From NCBI GenBank assembly GCA_934167135.1, contig CAKPKI010000028.1:1-17048 (forward strand): DNA of 17,048 nucleotides, in the 5' to 3' direction. A program made the translations under genes and the position numbers. This DNA is from an uncultured Clostridia bacterium. Lineage in GTDB: Bacteria > Bacillota > Clostridia > TANB77 > CAG-508. Positions 1 to 7,193 of this stretch are shown here, one piece after another. Position 1 is the first letter of the stretch. Each line of letters opens with the position of its first letter. Under the pieces are notes generated by a model. That model saw only the letters and a program-made list of their open reading frames with translations, ran no database searches and was not told the origin of the DNA.

Positions 1-770
1 CTCTAATACTAGCTGATGCAATATCTGAAGTAACATCATTTTTTCATCTTTATTATTTATATATAAGAGATAAACGAAATATATTTATTGAATCCAGATA
101 CAAAGATCTTGAAAGTTATAATAAACGTATTTTACGAATTACCATACCTGTTGCTTTAACATCATATCTACGTTCTGGTTTATCAACTGTTAAGCAATTA
201 ATCATACCATTTAGTTTGCAAAAAAGTGGAATGAATTCTTCCAATTCATTAATATCTTATGGAATAGTTAATGGTATGGCAATGCCAATTATAATGTTCC
301 CTGTAAGCTTAATAGTAAGTTTTAGCAGTTTGCTTGTCCCTGAATTTTCTAGATGTTATGCTCAATCCAAATATTCAAAAATAAAAATAATATCTGTAAT
401 TGTTTTAGTTTGCACTCTACTATTTTCCTTAATAGTGTCTATCATTATCTTTATATTTTCAGATAAATTAAGCATTTGGATATATCATAAAGCTGAAATT
501 GCAAAATATTTACGTATACTTTCTCCTTTAATTGTTATTATGTACTTAGATATTGTTATTGATAGTATTTTAAAAGGCTTAGATGCTCAAGTTGATGTTA
601 TGGTTGTAAATATATTTGATTGTTTAATAAGTATTGCTTTTATATATTTTTTAGTCCCTATACTTGGTTTTAGTGGATATATAATTTCCATTTTTATTAG
701 TGAAATTATTAATTTTAGTTTAAGTGGATATAAGTTACTTGGAATTTTAAAAAGATTAAAAAACAAATAA
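1..770 (+). CDS. spoVB: SpoVB-like polysaccharide/lipid flippase, 3' part (5' end outside the window)
   Basis: The reading frame is open from base 3 to the stop at 768-770 with no internal stop, so the gene starts upstream of the window. The apparent start at 216 (TTG) is internal. The visible 255 residues are mostly hydrophobic and form about six membrane segments. The stretch SYLRSGLSTVKQLIIPFSLQ, followed by LVPEFSRCYAQ and later YLDIVIDSILKGLDAQ, matches the C-terminal half of SpoVB-type members of the MOP/MviN flippase superfamily. Full-length relatives are about 500 residues, so roughly half is seen. SpoVB is known to act in spore cortex peptidoglycan synthesis as a lipid-linked precursor flippase. 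Assigning this copy to SpoVB rather than to a paralogous polysaccharide exporter is inference from these motifs. The gene ends at a strong terminator and converges with the thioesterase operon. Confidence 0.8.
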   Translation, partial: LILADAISEVTSFFHLYYLYIRDKRNIFIESRYKDLESYNKRILRITIPVALTSYLRSGLSTVKQLIIPFSLQKSGMNSSNSLISYGIVNGMAMPIIMFPVSLIVSFSSLLVPEFSRCYAQSKYSKIKIISVIVLVCTLLFSLIVSIIIFIFSDKLSIWIYHKAEIAKYLRILSPLIVIMYLDIVIDSILKGLDAQVDVMVVNIFDCLISIAFIYFLVPILGFSGYIISIFISEIINFSLSGYKLLGILKRLKNK

Positions 771-801
771 GAAACTTTTTAATTTTTCTTATTTGTTTTT
801 T
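758..801. terminator. Bidirectional intrinsic terminator between spoVB-like gene and thioesterase operon
   Basis: The arms AAAACAAATAAGAA (760-773) and TTCTTATTTGTTTT (786-799) are perfectly complementary over 14 bp around a short AT-rich loop. A T-run follows on both strands, so the hairpin can end transcription from both converging genes. It overlaps the end of the spoVB-like coding region. Confidence 0.85.
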
Positions 802-838
802 ATAATTTATTAGTTAAAATCAAATAGAATATTAATAA

Positions 839-1567
839 TTAGCTCAATTCTACTAATGCATGAGTTATTTTTTCATCTTTGCTTTTTACAACTACAAAAT
901 GTTTTTCATTAAAATAACTATATTGACATTTGACTGTTTCGCCTAATTTTATTTCTTTTTTGTATATAATTCTGATATTCTTTAAATTACACTTATTATA
1001 TACTTCTTCTGGTAAAGCTTCATTTGCTAAATCTACATAATTTAGGTTATGCATATGGTTGTTTACATCTATATCTGATTTTCTTACTATATATTCTGTT
1101 TCATATTGATATTCATTTGGTGCTTGCACTTTGGGAAAATTGTCTTCTTCTTCAAATGCATTTTCATTTAGTTCTGGTTCGTATCTTTCAAGTAAACCAT
1201 TATCTATTCTTACTATTTTTCCTCTAATTGTGTCTACTAATACCCATTTAGATGTTGCTAGTATAATTACATTTCCTTGTTCATCATAGACTTTAAAATC
1301 ACGATATGCATAACATCTGATTGCATTTCTTGACCATGTTGTTGCCTTTATTTTCTCTGCATAATTTGGTCTTCTTATAATCTGTACTTTCCATTCTATC
1401 AATATCCAACTTAAATGTGTTTGTGGAATATCCATTATTCCATAACCTGCTAAATCTGAATGGATTCCTCCTACATCTTCTAAATAACTTAATATAGCTT
1501 TATCTGTTGCTTTATTTTCTCTATTTATGTCTGATAATTTTATTCTATATTCATTTTTGACTATCAT
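839..1567 (-). CDS. Acyl-ACP thioesterase (FatA/FatB family)
   Basis: This 242-residue protein has the two-hotdog layout of bacterial acyl-ACP thioesterases, which release free fatty acids from acyl carrier protein in the cytoplasm. The N-terminal hotdog spans about residues 1-125 and includes SWILIEWKVQIIRRP near 53-67. The C-terminal hotdog, about 150-242, carries SDIDVNNHMHNLNYVD. Its D167, N169 and H171 match the catalytic D-x-N-x-H of the family, and E183 in ANEALP sits where the downstream acidic residue is expected. Length is normal for bacterial members. The gene lies 25 bp after pgi and is the last gene of the rsgA-rpe-pgi unit. Its upstream region holds only a weak AGAAAGAAG Shine-Dalgarno-like site, so translation may depend on the operon. 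Substrate chain length cannot be read from the sequence. Confidence 0.87.
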   Translation of the reverse strand: MIVKNEYRIKLSDINRENKATDKAILSYLEDVGGIHSDLAGYGIMDIPQTHLSWILIEWKVQIIRRPNYAEKIKATTWSRNAIRCYAYRDFKVYDEQGNVIILATSKWVLVDTIRGKIVRIDNGLLERYEPELNENAFEEEDNFPKVQAPNEYQYETEYIVRKSDIDVNNHMHNLNYVDLANEALPEEVYNKCNLKNIRIIYKKEIKLGETVKCQYSYFNEKHFVVVKSKDEKITHALVELS

Positions 1568-1592
1568 TTATGTCACTTCTTTCTTGTTTCTT

Positions 1593-2900
1593 CTAATATC
1601 CTGGTTTTTCTAATAATCTAAACATATTTTTTTTATATTTTTCAACTCCTGGTTGATTAAATGGATTAACTCCTAATATCATACCTGACATTGCACAAGC
1701 TTTTTCAAAGAAATATATTAAATGCCCAATTGTTTCTTCTGTTAAATTTGGTAACTCAATAACTATATTAGGTACATCTCCAGATACATGTGCTTCTATT
1801 GTTCCTTCCATCGCTTTTTTATTTACATAATCTAAGCCTTTTCCAGCTAAATAATTTAGACCATCTAAATCATCCTCTTCTGCTTGTATTGTAATATCAG
1901 ATGCTGATTTTTCTATTCTAATTACTGTTTCAAATAAATTTCTTCTTCCCTCTTGTATATATTGTCCCATAGAATGTAAATCAGTTGTAAAATCTACTCC
2001 AGCTGGGAATATACCTAATTGGTCTTTTCCTTCACTTTCTCCATATAGTTGTTTCCACCATTCTATAAAGTAATGCATTTTTGGCTCATAGTTTACTAAA
2101 ATTTCTGTGTTTTTATATAATTTATATAAAATATTTCTAACAACTGCATATTGATAACATGCATTATATTTTAAATTTGAGTCTTCATATTTTGCCTGTG
2201 CAGTTCTTGCACCATCCATTAGTTTGTCAATATCTATTCCTGCTACTGCAATTGGTAATAGACCTACTGGTGTTAAAACTGAATACCTACCACCAACATT
2301 ATTTGGTATAATAAAAGTTTCATATCCTTCTGAATTTGCAAGTGTCTTTAGTGCTCCTTTTTCTTTATCTGTAGTTACATATATTCTGCTTCTTGCTTCT
2401 TCTATTCCATATCTATTTTCTAACATTTCCCTAAATATTCTAAATGCAATTGCTGGTTCTGTAGTTGTTCCAGACTTTGATATTACATTTACGGAAAAGT
2501 CTTTTGTACCAATTAATTCAATTAAATCATTTATATAATTAGGACTTAAATTATTTCCTACATATAATATTTGTGGATGTTTTCTTTTAGATTCTGTTAA
2601 CATATTGTCAAATGTACTTGTTAAACTCTCTATTACTGCTCTGGCACCTAAATATGAACCACCTATTCCTATTACTACTAGCACTTCTGAATCTTCTTGA
2701 ATTCTTTTTGCTGATTCTTTTATTCTTTCAAATTCTTCTTTATCGTATTTTGTTGGTAATTCTAACCATCCAACAAAATCTTTTTCATCACTTGCTCTTT
2801 TATGTAGTTCTTGGTGTATTTGTTCAACTTTTTCCTTATATTTCATAATTGCCTTTTGCTCTATTCCTGTATTCTTTAAATTAAGTTTCAAATTTAACAT
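1593..2900 (-). CDS. pgi: Glucose-6-phosphate isomerase
   Basis: The protein interconverts glucose 6-phosphate and fructose 6-phosphate in glycolysis and gluconeogenesis. At 435 residues it has the compact length of Firmicutes PGI. Visible landmarks in order: GIGGSYLGARA (78-88), the phosphate-binding SKSGTTTEP (141-149), PGI signature 1 NNVGGRYSVLTPVG (200-213), the catalytic glutamate region GESEGKD (287-293), H309 in TDLHSMGQ, EGRRNLFETV (317-326), and PGI signature 2 around FNQPGVEKYKK (414-424), with K423 in the position of the conserved active-site lysine. All expected catalytic residues are present. The ATG follows a strong GAGGAGG site that overlaps the end of rpe; only one base separates rpe's stop from this start, which suggests translational coupling. 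Confidence 0.97.
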   Translation of the reverse strand: MLNLKLNLKNTGIEQKAIMKYKEKVEQIHQELHKRASDEKDFVGWLELPTKYDKEEFERIKESAKRIQEDSEVLVVIGIGGSYLGARAVIESLTSTFDNMLTESKRKHPQILYVGNNLSPNYINDLIELIGTKDFSVNVISKSGTTTEPAIAFRIFREMLENRYGIEEARSRIYVTTDKEKGALKTLANSEGYETFIIPNNVGGRYSVLTPVGLLPIAVAGIDIDKLMDGARTAQAKYEDSNLKYNACYQYAVVRNILYKLYKNTEILVNYEPKMHYFIEWWKQLYGESEGKDQLGIFPAGVDFTTDLHSMGQYIQEGRRNLFETVIRIEKSASDITIQAEEDDLDGLNYLAGKGLDYVNKKAMEGTIEAHVSGDVPNIVIELPNLTEETIGHLIYFFEKACAMSGMILGVNPFNQPGVEKYKKNMFRLLEKPGY

Positions 2901-2901
2901 A

Positions 2902-3570
2902 TTAATTTTCCTCCTCTTTCAATTCGTCAATAATAACTTTATAATCAGATGCCATTAAAATTGCTGTTCCAGCAACTAAGATGTTTGCACCTGCTTTTTT
3001 TACTCTTTCTGCTGTTTTTAGGTTAATTCCACCGTCTACTTCTATGTCTACTTCTATTCCTTTACGTTCAATATATGATTTTAGTTCTGAAATCTTCGCT
3101 AACATGTCTGTAATTAATGTTTGACCACCTTTTCCCGGTTCTACTGTCATTATTAAGCACATATGAATAAATGGCAAATATTCATATATTTCTTCTATTG
3201 GTGTTTCTGGTTTTATTGCAATTCCAACTCTTGAGCCTTTTTCTTTTATTAATTGAATATTTTTCATAATTTCTTCTTTATTTTTACATGCTTCTAAATG
3301 AAATGTTATTATATTAGGCTCTACAGCTGAAAACACTTCTATTCCTGTTTCTACATCATTTACCATTAAATGCACATCCATTGGCAAATTTGATATTCTT
3401 CTTATATATGTACTGTATTCTAACATATTATGATATGTGTCTTTTTCTACAAAATTCCCATCCATTACATCTATGTGAAAATAATCTGTTTTTGATTTTT
3501 CTAATGCTAAAAATATTTCAGCTTCTTTTCCCTTTTCTACTGTTAGGATTGATGTTGATACCTCTATCAT
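2902..3570 (-). CDS. rpe: Ribulose-phosphate 3-epimerase (divergent)
   Basis: The enzyme interconverts ribulose 5-phosphate and xylulose 5-phosphate in the pentose phosphate pathway, using a metal-dependent TIM barrel. The 222 residues are of family length. The metal ligands are present: H32 and D34 in HIDVMDGNF, H67 in DVHLMV, and D179 in EVDGGI. MTVEPGKGGQ (141-150) and the phosphate-binding GI and AGTAI ends of the barrel are also present. One feature is odd: after MDGNF the family normally has a VPN-[IL]-[ST]-x-G loop, but here it reads VEKDTYHNMLEYS, so the active-site loop differs. A strong AAAGGAGG site precedes the ATG. It sits between rsgA (57 bp upstream) and pgi, the usual rsgA-rpe neighbourhood, which favours true Rpe over allulose-6-phosphate epimerase. 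Confidence 0.88.
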   Translation of the reverse strand: MIEVSTSILTVEKGKEAEIFLALEKSKTDYFHIDVMDGNFVEKDTYHNMLEYSTYIRRISNLPMDVHLMVNDVETGIEVFSAVEPNIITFHLEACKNKEEIMKNIQLIKEKGSRVGIAIKPETPIEEIYEYLPFIHMCLIMTVEPGKGGQTLITDMLAKISELKSYIERKGIEVDIEVDGGINLKTAERVKKAGANILVAGTAILMASDYKVIIDELKEEEN

Positions 3571-3627
3571 CTTTTTTCCTCCTTTTTCATCTATATTTTA
3601 CTATTAGTTTGAATAAATATCAAGCAC

Positions 3628-4503
3628 CTACCATTTATACTTTTCTTTTTCTTTTAGTTCATCATACATGTTACAATATCTTTTATATCTTTCTGTTGAA
3701 ATCTTACTTTCTTGTACTGCTTTTTTTACTCCACAATTTTCTTCTTTTATATGAGTACACCCAACAAATTCACATTTTTCTATTTCTGGTACAAATTCTC
3801 TAAAACATTCATCCAGCTCTGTACTTTCAATTTCAGTTATTTCAAAACTTGAAAATCCTGGTGTATCTGCAATATATGTGTTTTCTTCTAATTTATATAA
3901 TTTTGTATCAGTTGTTGTATTCTTTCCTTTTTTATTTTTGTGACTTATCTCACCTTCTTGAGTTTTTTCTTTATTAAACAATGCATTTATTATACTTGAT
4001 TTTCCAACTCCTGAATTACCTGAAAATACACTTATCTTGTTTTGTAAATTTTGTTTTAATTCATCTATACCTATATTTTGTTTTGCACTTGTTACTATTA
4101 CTTTATAACCAATATTTGAATACACTTTTTTTATATCTTCATATGTATCTTTTAAATCGCATTTATTTATTACTATTATTGGCTCTACTCTTATTTTTTC
4201 AGCATATGCCAGTTGTTTATCCAACATTAATAAATCTGGTTTAGGATTTTTTGTTGATATAATAAATATTATTTCATCTATATTTGCTATTTTAGGTCTT
4301 TTTATTTCATTTTTTCTTGGTTTTATTTCCTCTATTATTGCTTCATCTTTTTCTTCATCTGTTACTTCTATTTCTACTTTATCCCCAACTAGTGGCTTTA
4401 TATTTAAATTTTTAAATTTTCCTCTCGCATAAGCTAAATATATTTTCTGTTTTGTTTCTATTTTGTATGTATTTGATATATTTCCTATTATTATTCCTTG
4501 CAT
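3628..4503 (-). CDS. rsgA: Ribosome small subunit-dependent GTPase A
   Basis: RsgA is a circularly permuted GTPase that checks late assembly of the 30S subunit. Numbered from the start chosen here (291 residues): an N-terminal OB-fold of about 1-65, then the GTPase motifs in the permuted order G4 NKCD (113-116), G1 GNSGVGKS (162-169), a TTT switch region (196-198) and G3 DTPG (213-216). A zinc knuckle follows with C244, C249, H251 and C257. The frame could start 18 bp upstream at 4521, but only the ATG at 4503 has a suitably placed AGAAAGGA site, and MQGIIIGNISNTY matches the typical RsgA N-terminus. It is the first gene of rsgA-rpe-pgi-thioesterase. In many Firmicutes it directly follows prkC; here a + strand gene intervenes and rsgA has gained or kept its own promoter. 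Confidence 0.95.
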   Translation of the reverse strand: MQGIIIGNISNTYKIETKQKIYLAYARGKFKNLNIKPLVGDKVEIEVTDEEKDEAIIEEIKPRKNEIKRPKIANIDEIIFIISTKNPKPDLLMLDKQLAYAEKIRVEPIIVINKCDLKDTYEDIKKVYSNIGYKVIVTSAKQNIGIDELKQNLQNKISVFSGNSGVGKSSIINALFNKEKTQEGEISHKNKKGKNTTTDTKLYKLEENTYIADTPGFSSFEITEIESTELDECFREFVPEIEKCEFVGCTHIKEENCGVKKAVQESKISTERYKRYCNMYDELKEKEKYKW

Positions 4504-4532
4504 ATTTTTCCTTTCTTTCATTTGCTTTTTTT

Positions 4533-4561
4533 AATATACCATATTTTTTTTAGAAAAACAA
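4533..4561 (-). promoter_or_regulatory. Sigma-A-type promoter for the rsgA operon
   Basis: On the minus strand, TTGTTT (4556-4561) and TATATT (4533-4538) are separated by exactly 17 bp, about 30 bp upstream of the rsgA start at 4503. This gives the rsgA-rpe-pgi-thioesterase unit transcription independent of prkC. Confidence 0.6.
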
Positions 4562-4570
4562 TCTTTTTGC

Positions 4571-4600
4571 TTGACTTTTTACTCTATTTAGATATATACT
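4571..4600 (+). promoter_or_regulatory. Sigma-A-type promoter for the coiled-coil gene
   Basis: TTGACT (4571-4576) and TATACT (4595-4600), 18 bp apart, point toward the gene at 4693 and predict a leader of about 85 nt. The -35 box lies only 9 bp from the -35 box of the opposite-facing rsgA promoter, so the two are back to back. Confidence 0.6.
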
Positions 4601-4692
4601 TATATTGTATTTTTTCAAATTTTTTATTCAATTTATTTTTATCTATTATAGTGAGTTTTCACTAATTTCTCAGATAGATAGGAGGTGATAAT

Positions 4693-5115
4693 ATGGATAT
4701 TAATGATAAATTCGATTTGATTTTAGATAAAATTGACGATATTGTTGAAAGACTTGGAAATGTTGAGCATAAATTAGATGAGCATGATCAGAAATTTGAC
4801 AATATTTTTACTAAACTTGATGAACATGATCAAAAATTTGACAACATTTTTGCAAAACTCGAAGAACATGATCAGAAATTTGACAGCATTTTTGCTAAAC
4901 TTGATGAGCATGATCAGAAATTTGACAATATTTTTGCTAAACTTGATGAACACGACATTCAATTAAAAAATATTAATTATAAATTTGATAGATTACTAAA
5001 AGAGTTGAAAAATGACTTTTCAAAGATTGAAGAAAAATTTGACGAAATTGATGAAAGATTTGACGAAATAGACGAAAGATTCGACAGTCTAACTGTTAAT
5101 GTAGCACTTTCATAA
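4693..5115 (+). CDS. Coiled-coil repeat protein of unknown function
   Basis: I do not recognise the family. The 140-residue protein is almost wholly one predicted coiled coil: hydrophobic residues keep a strict 3/4 spacing from F7 to about L133, with one phase slip near 101-109. Residues 27-82 are four copies of a 14-residue unit of the type KLDEHDQKFDNIFA, with a partial fifth at 83-88. Near the C-terminus the 7-residue unit EIDERFD occurs twice (118-131). Each 14-mer puts a histidine (31, 45, 59, 73, 87) at a core d position. The protein is strongly acidic, with no signal peptide, membrane segment or cysteine. Translation is well supported by AGGAGGTGAT 5-6 bp before the ATG. The gene has its own promoter and terminator and lies on the opposite strand between prkC and rsgA, which are normally adjacent. 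A structural, scaffold or phage-derived role is possible but not shown. Confidence 0.85.
   Translation: MDINDKFDLILDKIDDIVERLGNVEHKLDEHDQKFDNIFTKLDEHDQKFDNIFAKLEEHDQKFDSIFAKLDEHDQKFDNIFAKLDEHDIQLKNINYKFDRLLKELKNDFSKIEEKFDEIDERFDEIDERFDSLTVNVALS
4771..4956 (+). repeat. 42-bp tandem repeat, four full copies plus a partial fifth
   Basis: Copies start at 4771, 4813, 4855 and 4897, with a partial copy from 4939. They differ at only a few mostly third-codon positions, so the array is recent or kept homogeneous. The unit is exactly 14 codons, or two coiled-coil heptads, so gain or loss of copies keeps both the reading frame and the heptad phase. A second short array, two 21-bp units, lies at 5044-5085. 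Confidence 0.95.
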
Positions 5116-5140
5116 TTATTTTTTCTAAAAACATATCAAA

Positions 5141-5181
5141 ACCCTATACATTGGTTCTTAACCTTTGTATAGGGTATTTTT
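5141..5181. terminator. Bidirectional terminator between the coiled-coil gene and prkC
   Basis: ACCCTATACA (5141-5150) pairs with TGTATAGGGT (5166-5175) around a 15-nt loop, followed by ATTTTTTATTT on the + strand. On the - strand a weaker T-rich run follows, so it may also end the prpC-prkC transcript, whose stop codon begins at 5183. Confidence 0.85.
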
Positions 5182-7172
5182 TATTTAAAATCTATCGAAC
5201 TTGTATTATTCAAATTAACTGATTGTTTTGTATCTGAAGCCAATGTTTTTCCAGTTGAATCTTTTACAACAACTTTTATATTTACAGTTCCAGCAGATTT
5301 TATAGTAGTTGAATATTCCTTATTATCCATTTTAGTAGGTTTTGCATTATATTCTTTATCATCTACATATATTGTTACAGTAACCTGTTCAGGTGCTATT
5401 TCTTCTCCGTCTTCATCTGTTTTTTGAGTATATCCAGTCATTGAAGATACATTAACATTTACTGTACATTCCTTATCCTCGTCATATTTGTTAACTGTTA
5501 AAGTTATCTTACTTCCTTCATCAACAGTTGTTCCAGCAGTAACGCTTTGTTCTATAACTACTCCATTAGTTTGAGATTTATCTTTACTATAATTTACTTT
5601 TTCAATAACCAAGCCTAAACCTTCTAATGTTTGTTTTGCAGTTTCTTCGTCTTGACCAACAACTGATACTACTTTGACTTGTTTTATTCCTGTACCAACA
5701 CTAATATAAACCTTAACTGTATCTCCAACAGTTACAGTATCACCTTCTGATTTTTCTTGTTTTATTATAACTCCCGCTTCTACAGTTTTACTAGTTTCTT
5801 CTTGAAAGTCAAGTTTTATTTTTGCCTCATCAGCAGCCTCTTGTGCTTCTTCTTTTGTTAGACCTTTTAGTTTAGGAATAGTCGTTGTCTCAGTTCCTTT
5901 ACTTATTACAACTTTTACATCTGTTTTTTCTTTTATTCTTCTGCCCTCAACATATGGTGGGTTTTGTGATATTATTTGTCCTTCAGGTACATCTGCACTA
6001 TATTCTTGGCTTTCTTCTACATAATTTAATTTATTTTGTTTTAATATATCTTTTGCCTCGTCTACAGTTTTTCCAACCAAATTAGGAATTCCAACATCTT
6101 TTGGTCTTGTTGCATTTGAAATACCCACTGTTAATGCAATTGTAATAACAAATAATAATATCAAACCTATGATTGATGATAATACTTTATGTTTTTTTAT
6201 AAATTGTACAAATTTATTTTGTTTTTTTCCACTTTTCTTATTATTAGGTTTTGAATTTCTGTTTTCTTCTTCTAATCCAATTGTAGAAATTCTTTGTGTT
6301 GGAAAATCATTTTGATAGTCATTATTATCAACAAAATCACCATTTGGTTCTTTTAATGCTCTTCTTAAATCTACTAACATAGCTGTTGCATTTTGATATC
6401 TTAAATTTGTATCTTTTCTTAAAGCCTTCATTATGATATCATTAACTGCTGATGGAATATTAGGATTAACTTCAATTGGTGGAGTTGGTTCCTCTTGCAT
6501 GTGTTTTAATGCAACAGATACTGGTGTATCTGCATCAAAAGGAACCTTTCCTGTTAACATTTCATACATTACAACACCTAAAGAATACAAATCAGATTTT
6601 TCATCTGTGTATCCTCCACGTGCATGTTCAGGTGAAAAATAATGTACTGAACCAATTGTTGTTCCAAATGCTGTAATTGTTGAGTTTGAAACTGCTTTTG
6701 CTATTCCAAAATCTGTTACTTTTGCAACACCATCTTCTGTAATAATAATATTATGTGGTTTTATATCTCTATGTATAATATGATTTTTATGTGCTGTTTC
6801 CAATGCAGATGCAATTTGCCCAGCTATATTAACTGACCATTTCCAAGGAAGTGGTCCTTTTTCTTCTATAATTATTTCTTTTAAAGTTTTTCCCTTAATT
6901 AATTCCATTACTATATAATATAGATTACCATCTACACCTACATCATATACAGAAACAATATTAGGATGTGTTATACTTGCCGCTGATTGTGCTTCTACTT
7001 CAAACCTTTTTATAAATTCTTCATCTGTTGTAAATTCGTCTCTTAAAATTTTGATTGCTACATATCTATTTAAAACATGACATTTTGCTTTATATACTGT
7101 TGCCATTCCCCCACTACCAATTTTTTCTATAATTTCATATCTGTTTCCTAACAATCTACCTTTTAAATCCAT
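5181..7172 (-). CDS. prkC: PASTA-domain serine/threonine protein kinase PrkC
   Basis: PrkC is a membrane kinase whose outer domains sense cell wall fragments and whose inner domain phosphorylates Ser/Thr targets. In Bacillus it links muropeptides to spore germination and is reversed by PrpC. The 663 residues contain a kinase domain (about 12-275) with glycine loop IGSGGMATVYKA (18-29), K41, HRDIKPHN (134-141), DFG (154-156) and SPEHARG (180-186). A lysine-rich juxtamembrane stretch (about 303-329), one membrane helix (about 331-351) and three PASTA repeats (about 358-426, 427-493 and 497-562) follow. An extra beta-rich C-terminal domain of about 95 residues ends the protein. All catalytic residues are intact and several activation-loop threonines are present. 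The ATG follows AAGGAGAG and lies 21 bp after prpC, forming the usual phosphatase-kinase pair. The final domain resembles those found after PASTA repeats in other clostridial kinases, but I cannot name it. Confidence 0.96.
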   Translation of the reverse strand: MDLKGRLLGNRYEIIEKIGSGGMATVYKAKCHVLNRYVAIKILRDEFTTDEEFIKRFEVEAQSAASITHPNIVSVYDVGVDGNLYYIVMELIKGKTLKEIIIEEKGPLPWKWSVNIAGQIASALETAHKNHIIHRDIKPHNIIITEDGVAKVTDFGIAKAVSNSTITAFGTTIGSVHYFSPEHARGGYTDEKSDLYSLGVVMYEMLTGKVPFDADTPVSVALKHMQEEPTPPIEVNPNIPSAVNDIIMKALRKDTNLRYQNATAMLVDLRRALKEPNGDFVDNNDYQNDFPTQRISTIGLEEENRNSKPNNKKSGKKQNKFVQFIKKHKVLSSIIGLILLFVITIALTVGISNATRPKDVGIPNLVGKTVDEAKDILKQNKLNYVEESQEYSADVPEGQIISQNPPYVEGRRIKEKTDVKVVISKGTETTTIPKLKGLTKEEAQEAADEAKIKLDFQEETSKTVEAGVIIKQEKSEGDTVTVGDTVKVYISVGTGIKQVKVVSVVGQDEETAKQTLEGLGLVIEKVNYSKDKSQTNGVVIEQSVTAGTTVDEGSKITLTVNKYDEDKECTVNVNVSSMTGYTQKTDEDGEEIAPEQVTVTIYVDDKEYNAKPTKMDNKEYSTTIKSAGTVNIKVVVKDSTGKTLASDTKQSVNLNNTSSIDFK

Positions 7173-7193
7173 TTTTATATCTCTCCTTATAGG

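Noticed and set aside
216..770. A complete 184-residue protein starting at the TTG at 216
   Set aside because: The same frame is open back to base 3 and the upstream residues are homologous to SpoVB-type flippases, so this is the 3' part of a longer gene.
4771..4956. Regularly spaced direct repeats suggesting a CRISPR array
   Set aside because: The 42-bp copies abut with no spacers, keep an open reading frame, and encode a heptad-patterned protein; no cas genes are present.
4774..4966. Short repetitive open frames in other phases over the coiled-coil gene
   Set aside because: They are shadows of the 42-bp repeat, have no ribosome binding site, and the 4693 frame has a perfect one.
6433..6676. 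Two + strand frames inside prkC
   Set aside because: Both are antisense to the PrkC kinase domain, with no ribosome site or recognisable product.
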